Assembly: GCA_041743835.1 (NCBI GenBank)
Contig: JBGTLW010000310.1
Coordinates: 1-11,549, forward strand
Length of the DNA stretch: 11,549 bases
Source: JBGTLW01 sp041743835
GTDB taxonomy: Bacteria; Planctomycetota; Phycisphaerae; Phycisphaerales; Phycisphaeraceae
Direction: 5' to 3'
The position numbers and the translations under genes were made by a program. The first letter of the stretch is position 1. Every line of letters starts with the position of its first letter. The notes beneath the pieces are model-generated. The model did no database searches and was not told the DNA's origin. It was given only the letters and a program-made list of their open reading frames with translations. Positions 6,961 to 11,549 of this stretch are shown here, piece after piece.

Positions 6961-9900
6961 ATGACCCCGCCGACAGACACGCCCGCTGTGCCCACCGATG
7001 CCGCGCTCCCCCCGCAATACACCCCCGCGGATGTCGAGCCCGCCATGCGCGCGAAGTGGGACGACGCCAAGGCCTGGCACGCGACGCCCGACAGCCCCGG
7101 CGCCCCCTATGCCGTGGTCATCCCCCCGCCCAATGTCACCGCCGCGCTGCACCTTGGGCACGCGCTGAACAACACGCTGCAGGATGTGCTGGTGCGGTAC
7201 CACCGGATGCTCGGGCGCAACGTCATGTGGATGCCCGGCACGGACCACGCGGGCATCGCCACGCAGACCGTGGTCGAGAAGCGTGTGTTTGCCGAGGAAG
7301 GCAAACGACGGACCGACTTTACGCGCGATGCGTTCATCGCGAAGGTCCAGAAGTGGAAGGATGAATACGAGCAGCGCATCATCGACCAGCTCAAGGAGAT
7401 GGGCTGTAGCTGCGACTGGGACCGCCAGCGGTTCACGATGGATGAGGTCTGTGCCGCGGCCGTGCGCGAGGCGTTCTTCCGGTTGTTCAAGGACGGGCTG
7501 ATCTACCGCGGCAAACGTTTGGTGAACTGGGACCCCGTGACGCAGACCGCCCTCGCGGATGATGAAGTCGAGATGCAGGAGGTCGATGGCCAGTTCTATT
7601 ACATGAAGTACCCGCTGTGGGACGCTGCTTCTCAATCAGAAATCAGAAGTCAGAAATCAGAAATCCAATACGTCACCGTCGCCACCACGCGCCCCGAGAC
7701 GATGCTCGGCGACACGGCCGTCGCGGTGAACCCCAACGATGAGCATCGCCGCCACCTCATCGGCAAGCACGTGAAGCTGCCGATCGTCGGCCGTATCATC
7801 CCCATCATCGGCGACGACTACGTCGTGATCCCCCACGCCGACGCTAAGGCCCTCCCCCACGCCGACGCTGAGGAGCGCAGCGACGAAGCGTCTGGCAAGG
7901 CCGCCATGGCCAGCGGCTTCCTCAAGGTCACCCCCGCCCACGACCCCAACGACTACGACATCGGCCAACGCCACAGCCTGCCGATCATCAACGTCATGGC
8001 CCCCGACGCATCCATCTCCAAAGACCACGGCTGGCCCGCAGAAGAATGGAACACCACCACCACCCACGCCGACGCTGAGCAAAGCGAAGCGTCTGGCGCT
8101 CACACATTCATGCACACCCTGCTCGGCCTCTCCCGCGAAGACGCCCGCCGCGCCATCGTGCGCTGGTTCCGCGAACATGATCTGCTCGAAGACCAGAAGC
8201 CCTACCGCCACAGCGTCGGCCACAGCTACCGCAGCCACGCCCCCATCGAGCCGTACTACACCGACCAGTGGTACGTGAAGGTCACCGACGACCGGCTCCG
8301 CGGCGTCGCCCTCCAAGCCATGGCCCCCGACCAGCGGCGGGACGCAACCCCGCCTCAACAGAGCCGCGACCGTAAGGAAGCGGTCCCCCCTGCACAGGTA
8401 CACCCAACTCCCGTCGCCTACCTCATCACTTTCACCGCCCACGGTTCATGGCTCAAGGGCGACGGCCGAGGATGGATCGACCCGGATCACAATACCTTCG
8501 GCGACCCCATACCTGTTGGCGATGAATCGGTGGAACGCAGAGAGTTCGAGAAACTTAAAAAACCGCCGATCGTTTTTGAGGAAACCCAACGCCGTGCGAT
8601 TCAGCACGCCATCCTTGAAACCGCCGAGCACCGTGGCTGGGGGCTGCTCGCGTTGCACGTGCGATCCAATCATGTTCATGCTCTGGTGGTGGCGTCCGAT
8701 GCCGAGCCAGAAAAGGTGATGAATGACTTCAAGGCCTACGCGACCCGCCGTTTGCGAGACGCCAGCCTTGTCAGCTCCGACCAGAAAGTCTGGACCCGTC
8801 ACGGGAGCACCCGATACCTGTGGGACCAAAGCGCGGTGCAAGCCGCCAAGCGGTATGTGCTGGATCAGCAGGGCGGCCCCCTGGCGCCGGCCCCGCATGA
8901 GGGGAAACCGCTCCCTCACGGTCGCGGCTCTGATGAGCCAGTGGGATCGCTTCCTGACGGGCGCGGCTCTGATGAGGCGTGGCGGGGCAAGCTGCGCTTC
9001 TACCCGGACCGCTACGCCAAGACGTTTGAGAACTGGCACGAAAATATCCGCGACTGGTGCATCAGCCGACAACTCTGGTGGGGGCATCGGATACCGGTGT
9101 GGATCAGTTCTGAAGGCGAAGCGTTCGATGACACCGAGGATAGTTCGACGCTCTACTCGACTGACCGCGTAGCACTTCAGAGTTTCGGTGGACAGTGGTT
9201 TGCCTGCGTACGCGATCAAGGGGACCGCGAAGCTGTGGAGCACCTAGAGTCGAAAGGCTTCACCCAAGACCCCGACGTCCTCGACACATGGTTCTCCAGC
9301 GCCCTGTGGCCGATGTCCACGATGGGCTGGCCTAACCCCGCCAACTTCCCCGACCAGATCCCCGAGGGAGACGCGGTACTCAACACGTGGAACCCGACCA
9401 CCGTGCTCTCCACCGCGCGCGAGATCATCACGCTGTGGGTCTCGCGGATGGTCATGTTCAACCTCTACTTCAACCACAAGCTGCCGTTCCACGACGTGTT
9501 CATCCACGCGATGATCCAGGATGGTCACGGCCAGAAGATGTCCAAGTCACTGGGCAACGGCGTGGACCCGTCCGACATCATCCACTCCCACGGCTCGGAT
9601 GCGATGCGCTACACGCTCACGGCCATGACCACGCAGACCCAGGACGTGCGCCTGCCCGTCGATTGCATCGTCCCCGGAAGCGGGGAGACGGTGACCCCGA
9701 AGTTCATCACCGGGCCCGGTGGCTACAAGGTCATGGCACCCGTGCAGGAACACCCACCCGGAAGCGGCAAGAAGTTCGCTACGTCTTACGGCATCGCGTC
9801 CGGCGAAGTGAAGCCCCCGGAAATGGGCGGCGCATATCCCGTCGCGCGCAACACCTCCGAGAAGTTCGACCTCGGGCAACGCTTCGCCAACAAGCTGTGG

Positions 9901-10875
9901 AATGCCGTGCGCTTCGCGCTCTCCAACCTGACCCCCGCCCACGCAGCCCCCACAAACCTAGCCGCCGACCTACGGTCGGCGGACTCTTCCACGGCTGCCC
10001 CGAGCGATGCGGCCAGCGTTAACTGTGACGCGCTGGGTGTCGCCGACCGCTGGGTGCTTTCACGGCTGGCGCGCACGGTGCGGCTCGCGGACCAGAGCCT
10101 CAAGGATTACCAATTCGCGCCGTACGCCCAGGCGTTGTACGACTTCATCTGGCGCGACCTGTGTGACTGGTACATCGAGGCGGTGAAGCCCACGGTGAAG
10201 GACAGCGCGCAGCAGCAACAGGTGCTCGCGGCCTGCATCGATGCGTCGCTGCGGCTGCTGCACCCGGTCATGCCGTTTGTCAGCGAGCGGCTGTGGGAAG
10301 GCCTCAACGCAGCCGTGCCCCATCGCGGCGTTCAAGGCCTGACCCTGCCGGGCAACGCGATGCTGATGACCGCCGCGTGGCCGCGGGCTCAGGGCGAGCT
10401 TATCGACGAGCAGGCGGAGCGCGACTTTGAGCTAATCCGCTCCATCGTCAGCGCGGTGCGCGAGGTGCGCTCGACGCACAACGTGCCGCCCCGCAAGCTG
10501 CTTGAGACCACCTGCCGTGCCCCGGCCCCGATCGCGCAGAAGCTGCTGGGCTTCCGCGGCATCACGACCACGCTGGCGTACACCGTCGGCTGCGGCGTCG
10601 GGCCACAGATCGAGCGCCCCGCGGATGCGGTGGTGGTGAGCGTCGCGGGGTGCGAGCTTTACATCCACGGGCTGGTGGACAAGGATGCCGAGCGCGAGCG
10701 CCTGGGTAAACGCCTGGCCGAGTTGGAGAGTGCGGTCGCCAATTTCGACAAGCGGCTGTCCAACGAAAGCTACACCGCCAAGGCCCCGGCGAAGCTGGTG
10801 CAGGAAACGCGCGACCAGCGCGAGGCCGCGGTCAAGGAACGCGACAGCGTCCGCGAACAACTCGCGGGTCTGTGA
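6961..10875 (+). CDS. valS: Valine-tRNA ligase ValS, enlarged by several in-frame insertions including a Y1 transposase domain
   Basis: Class I synthetase that charges tRNA-Val and edits mischarged threonine. All core marks are present: HLGH (64-67), editing-domain start YVTVATTRPETMLGDTAVAVNPND (from 237), VTPAHDPNDYDIGQRH, DQWYVKVTDDRL, WCISRQLWWGHRIPVW (from 699), DTWFSS (775-780), KMSKS (859-863), anticodon-binding domain from about residue 1026, and a C-terminal coiled coil (about 1241-1304). At 1304 residues it is some 350-400 longer than usual. The surplus is repeat DNA read in frame: a 7-nt tandem array (225-235), HADAE/SEASG palindromes in the editing domain (about 291-312 and 369-379), a RAYT-type transposase with flanking REPs (about 459-673), an extra stretch after KMSKS (about 897-960), and a REP hairpin (about 1000-1008). 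GAGGTG (6950-6955) supports the ATG. There are no stops or frameshifts, so it is probably functional, though activity is unproven. Confidence 0.95.
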   Translation: MTPPTDTPAVPTDAALPPQYTPADVEPAMRAKWDDAKAWHATPDSPGAPYAVVIPPPNVTAALHLGHALNNTLQDVLVRYHRMLGRNVMWMPGTDHAGIATQTVVEKRVFAEEGKRRTDFTRDAFIAKVQKWKDEYEQRIIDQLKEMGCSCDWDRQRFTMDEVCAAAVREAFFRLFKDGLIYRGKRLVNWDPVTQTALADDEVEMQEVDGQFYYMKYPLWDAASQSEIRSQKSEIQYVTVATTRPETMLGDTAVAVNPNDEHRRHLIGKHVKLPIVGRIIPIIGDDYVVIPHADAKALPHADAEERSDEASGKAAMASGFLKVTPAHDPNDYDIGQRHSLPIINVMAPDASISKDHGWPAEEWNTTTTHADAEQSEASGAHTFMHTLLGLSREDARRAIVRWFREHDLLEDQKPYRHSVGHSYRSHAPIEPYYTDQWYVKVTDDRLRGVALQAMAPDQRRDATPPQQSRDRKEAVPPAQVHPTPVAYLITFTAHGSWLKGDGRGWIDPDHNTFGDPIPVGDESVERREFEKLKKPPIVFEETQRRAIQHAILETAEHRGWGLLALHVRSNHVHALVVASDAEPEKVMNDFKAYATRRLRDASLVSSDQKVWTRHGSTRYLWDQSAVQAAKRYVLDQQGGPLAPAPHEGKPLPHGRGSDEPVGSLPDGRGSDEAWRGKLRFYPDRYAKTFENWHENIRDWCISRQLWWGHRIPVWISSEGEAFDDTEDSSTLYSTDRVALQSFGGQWFACVRDQGDREAVEHLESKGFTQDPDVLDTWFSSALWPMSTMGWPNPANFPDQIPEGDAVLNTWNPTTVLSTAREIITLWVSRMVMFNLYFNHKLPFHDVFIHAMIQDGHGQKMSKSLGNGVDPSDIIHSHGSDAMRYTLTAMTTQTQDVRLPVDCIVPGSGETVTPKFITGPGGYKVMAPVQEHPPGSGKKFATSYGIASGEVKPPEMGGAYPVARNTSEKFDLGQRFANKLWNAVRFALSNLTPAHAAPTNLAADLRSADSSTAAPSDAASVNCDALGVADRWVLSRLARTVRLADQSLKDYQFAPYAQALYDFIWRDLCDWYIEAVKPTVKDSAQQQQVLAACIDASLRLLHPVMPFVSERLWEGLNAAVPHRGVQGLTLPGNAMLMTAAWPRAQGELIDEQAERDFELIRSIVSAVREVRSTHNVPPRKLLETTCRAPAPIAQKLLGFRGITTTLAYTVGCGVGPQIERPADAVVVSVAGCELYIHGLVDKDAERERLGKRLAELESAVANFDKRLSNESYTAKAPAKLVQETRDQREAAVKERDSVREQLAGL
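7635..7662 (+). repeat. Four-unit 7-nt tandem repeat within valS
   Basis: Four consecutive units ATCAGAA, ATCAGAA, GTCAGAA, ATCAGAA fill 7635-7662. They are AT-rich in an otherwise GC-rich gene. The 28-nt array is read as part of QSEIRSQKSEI just before the TTRPET strand of the editing domain, where other ValRS proteins have only a few loop residues. Confidence 0.8.
7831..7896 (+). repeat. HADA-type palindromic element in the valS editing domain (first copy, with partial duplicate)
   Basis: CCCCACGCCGACGCT occurs at 7831-7845 and again at 7855-7869, 24 nt apart. The second copy continues to CGAAGCGTCTGGC (7884-7896). GCCGACGCT (7861-7869) and AGCGTCTGGC (7887-7896) form an imperfect palindrome with one unpaired base. 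The element is read as HADAEERSDEASG and replaces the usual short FGTGA-type link before KVTPAHDPND. Confidence 0.7.
8063..8097 (+). repeat. HADA-type palindromic element in valS (second copy)
   Basis: CCCACGCCGACGCTGAG (8063-8079) followed by AGCGAAGCGTCTGGC (8083-8097) repeats the element at 7858-7896, but with a 6-nt shorter loop, so the frame is kept. It is read as HADAEQSEASG between the editing domain and GLSREDARRAIV. The same arms, GCCGACGCT (8068-8076) and AGCGTCTGGC (8088-8097), form the palindrome. Confidence 0.7.
8336..8390 (-). repeat. REP-like element left of the transposase domain, minus orientation
   Basis: Read on the minus strand, 8383-8354 matches the two right-hand repeats (8908-8937 and 8947-8976) with 3 and 4 mismatches over 30 nt. 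It contains a small stem, GACCG with CGGTC. Beside it is a second hairpin, GGCGGG (8336-8341) with CCCGCC (8349-8354). On the + strand it is translated as SRDRKEAV within ValS. Confidence 0.75.
8351..8979 (+). mobile_element. RAYT (Y1/HUH transposase) element with flanking REPs, embedded in frame in valS
   Basis: Residues about 485-640 of ValS (8413-8880) match REP-associated tyrosine transposases (IS200-like Y1 superfamily). The run is VAYLITFTAHGSWLKGDGRG, then DPDHNTFGDPIP, GWGLLALHVRSNHVHALVV with the HUH motif HVH (571-573), EKVMNDFKAYATRRLRDA, WTRHGSTRYLWD, and RYVLDQQGG with catalytic Tyr632 and Gln636. These proteins nick and join single-stranded DNA at REP hairpins. Here the domain is bounded by REP-like repeats in opposite orientation, an arrangement typical of RAYT loci. 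No ATG, GTG or TTG codon lies in frame between ValS Met454 and the domain, and no stop follows it, so it can only be made as part of ValS or from a distant internal start. Local GC is low (27 of 60 at 8521-8580), suggesting fairly recent arrival. Exact element ends are approximate. Confidence 0.85.
8901..8979 (+). repeat. Two tandem REP-like elements right of the transposase domain
   Basis: Two copies with a period of exactly 39 nt (13 codons): 8908-8937 and 8947-8976, sharing CGCGGCTCTGATGAG. They encode LPHGRGSDE and LPDGRGSDE. They are oriented opposite to the left-hand copy at 8354-8383. The first contains the stem ACCG with CGGT. The valS reading frame is kept through both. Confidence 0.8.
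9673..9767 (+). repeat. 11-nt direct repeat bounding an extra segment after KMSKS in valS
   Basis: CCCGGAAGCGG occurs at 9673-9683 and 9757-9767, 84 nt (28 codons) apart, both read as PGSG. They lie in a glycine- and proline-rich stretch between QDVRLPV and NTSEKFDLGQRFANKLWNA, where most ValRS proteins have a short link. It could be a lineage-specific insertion rather than a mobile repeat. Confidence 0.4.
9962..9982 (+). repeat. Perfect 9-bp REP hairpin within valS
   Basis: CCGCCGACC (9962-9970), loop TAC, GGTCGGCGG (9974-9982) is a perfect palindrome. It is translated inside the segment AADLRSADSS between the FANKLWNAVRFALSNL helix and ALGVADRWVLSRL at the start of the anticodon-binding domain. 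Surrounding Ala/Ser/Thr-rich sequence (9940-10030) appears inserted relative to other ValRS proteins. Confidence 0.75.
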
Positions 10876-10899
10876 TCACCGCAACCGCGACACGTGATT

Positions 10900-10932
10900 G
10901 TTTAGCGCGGGCCGTCCGGCCCCGTGTTCCCC
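10900..10932 (+). repeat. Dispersed palindromic repeat, copy 2 (3' of valS)
   Basis: Matches 733-765 at 32 of 33 positions, same orientation. The single change (C at 10917) extends the palindrome to GGGCCG (10909-10914) with CGGCCC (10917-10922) around a TC loop. It starts 24 nt after the valS stop and 36 nt before recO. There is no T-tract after it. Confidence 0.7.
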
Positions 10933-10968
10933 TCCCCCGCGCGTTCCCGCGCTCGCTACCATGTGCCC

Positions 10969-11549
10969 ATGCCCCGCTTCAAGGACGATGCGATTGTGCT
11001 GCGCGTGTACGAGTGGTCCGAGACCTCGCAGGTTGTCGTGCTGCTCACCGCGAATCACGGCAAGGTGCGCGGCCTCGCCAAGGGCAGCAAACGCCAAAGC
11101 CCCTCACTCCTCCAGCGGTTCTCCGGCGGGATCGAACTGCTCACCCTCGGCCAAGTCATCGCCCACACCAAACACACCGCGGAACTCGCCAGCATCACCG
11201 AGTGGGACCAGCAGGCGGCCTATCCGCACCTGCGGACCGACCTCCAAGCCCAGTGGCTGGCGATGTATGCCGCGGAACTCACCGCCGCGCTCCTGGCCGA
11301 CCTGGACACGCACACGGATGTCTTCGACGCGATGCGCCGACTGCTCGACGCGCTGGCGGGCGGCAACCACCAGGCGGCGCTGCTGGTGTATCAATGGCTG
11401 CTGCTGGAATCGTGCGGTTACAAGCCCGTGCTCGACCGCGACACCGTGCATGGCGGGCCTTTGGTGATGGACACGGCGTACACGTTTAACCCCGCGGCCG
11501 GGGGCCTCACCGCGGCGCGGGCCGCGAAAGACTGGCGCGTGCGCGAGGC
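10969..11549 (+). CDS. recO: DNA repair protein RecO, 3'-truncated by window edge
   Basis: RecO works with RecR (and RecF) to load RecA onto SSB-coated single-stranded DNA in gap repair. The visible 193 residues (of about 240-250) begin MPRFKDDAIVLRVYEWSETS, followed by VVVLLTANHGKVRGLAKGSKR, the OB-fold N-terminus typical of RecO, then a helical domain (about 85-150) with LLVYQWLLLESCGYKPVLDRD. Where zinc-binding RecO proteins have CxxC after GYxPxLxxC, this one reads DRDTVHGG, so that zinc site appears absent, as in some other RecO lineages. The ATG at 10969 matches the family start. Another ATG at 10961 is out of frame. No Shine-Dalgarno is visible. The frame is open to the window end. Confidence 0.92.
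   Translation, partial: MPRFKDDAIVLRVYEWSETSQVVVLLTANHGKVRGLAKGSKRQSPSLLQRFSGGIELLTLGQVIAHTKHTAELASITEWDQQAAYPHLRTDLQAQWLAMYAAELTAALLADLDTHTDVFDAMRRLLDALAGGNHQAALLVYQWLLLESCGYKPVLDRDTVHGGPLVMDTAYTFNPAAGGLTAARAAKDWRVRE

Noticed and set aside
7635..7662. CRISPR-like array
   Set aside because: The units are 7 nt with no spacers; it is a simple tandem repeat. No CRISPR structure or cas gene occurs in the window.
8336..8979. Intein as an explanation for the large insertion in ValS
   Set aside because: There is no Cys/Ser at the start with intein block A, no His-Asn at the end, and no LAGLIDADG motifs. The sequence is a Y1 transposase instead.
8446..9243. Minus-strand open frame across the transposase domain
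   Set aside because: The plus strand carries the recognisable HUH and Tyr motifs; the antisense product has no recognisable features.
6961..10875. valS as a transposon-disrupted pseudogene
   Set aside because: The frame is uninterrupted for 1304 codons and all catalytic, editing and tRNA-binding motifs remain on both sides of each insertion. Function is still unproven.

Overview
This is a GC-rich window of eight genes, all on the + strand, with short intergenic gaps. It looks like a core chromosomal segment of a Planctomycetota bacterium, perhaps Phycisphaerae. That assignment is an inference from the high GC, the lack of strong Shine-Dalgarno sites at several genes, and interspersed palindromic repeats of kinds I associate with this phylum; no rRNA or other decisive marker is present. 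Six genes are clear housekeeping or cofactor genes.

Layout from left to right: the 3' part of rsmA (16S rRNA dimethyladenosine transferase); a soluble family 2 glycosyltransferase; a distant BshC-like protein; larB (nickel-pincer cofactor synthesis); ffh (signal recognition particle GTPase); serB (phosphoserine phosphatase with two ACT domains); a very long valS (valine-tRNA ligase, 1304 codons); and the 5' part of recO (recombination mediator). The glycosyltransferase and BshC-like genes almost abut and probably share a transcript. The rest are separated by roughly 75-200 nt. Translation and secretion functions (rsmA, ffh, valS) dominate, but no single pathway links the whole set.

The most unusual object is valS. 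Bacterial ValRS is usually about 880-950 residues. This one carries all the class I landmarks (HLGH, the editing-domain TTRPET, WCISRQLWWGHR, DTWFSS, KMSKS, C-terminal coiled coil), interrupted by several in-frame insertions of repetitive or mobile DNA. The largest, about 215 codons (roughly residues 459-673), contains a whole Y1/HUH transposase domain of the REP-associated (RAYT, IS200-like) type. Its HVH metal-binding motif and YxxxQ catalytic tyrosine are intact. REP-like palindromic repeats flank it in opposite orientations, one on the left and two in tandem on the right. The transposase has neither a start nor a stop codon of its own and is read as an internal domain of ValRS. Other insertions in the same gene are a four-unit 7-nt tandem repeat, two copies of an imperfect palindrome encoding HADAE...SEASG peptides, a 9-bp perfect REP hairpin, and an extra segment after KMSKS.

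Outside valS, a near-identical 33-nt palindrome-bearing repeat lies at the 3' ends of both rsmA and valS, and supplies the rsmA stop codon. A degenerate relative of the valS REP family lies between ffh and serB.
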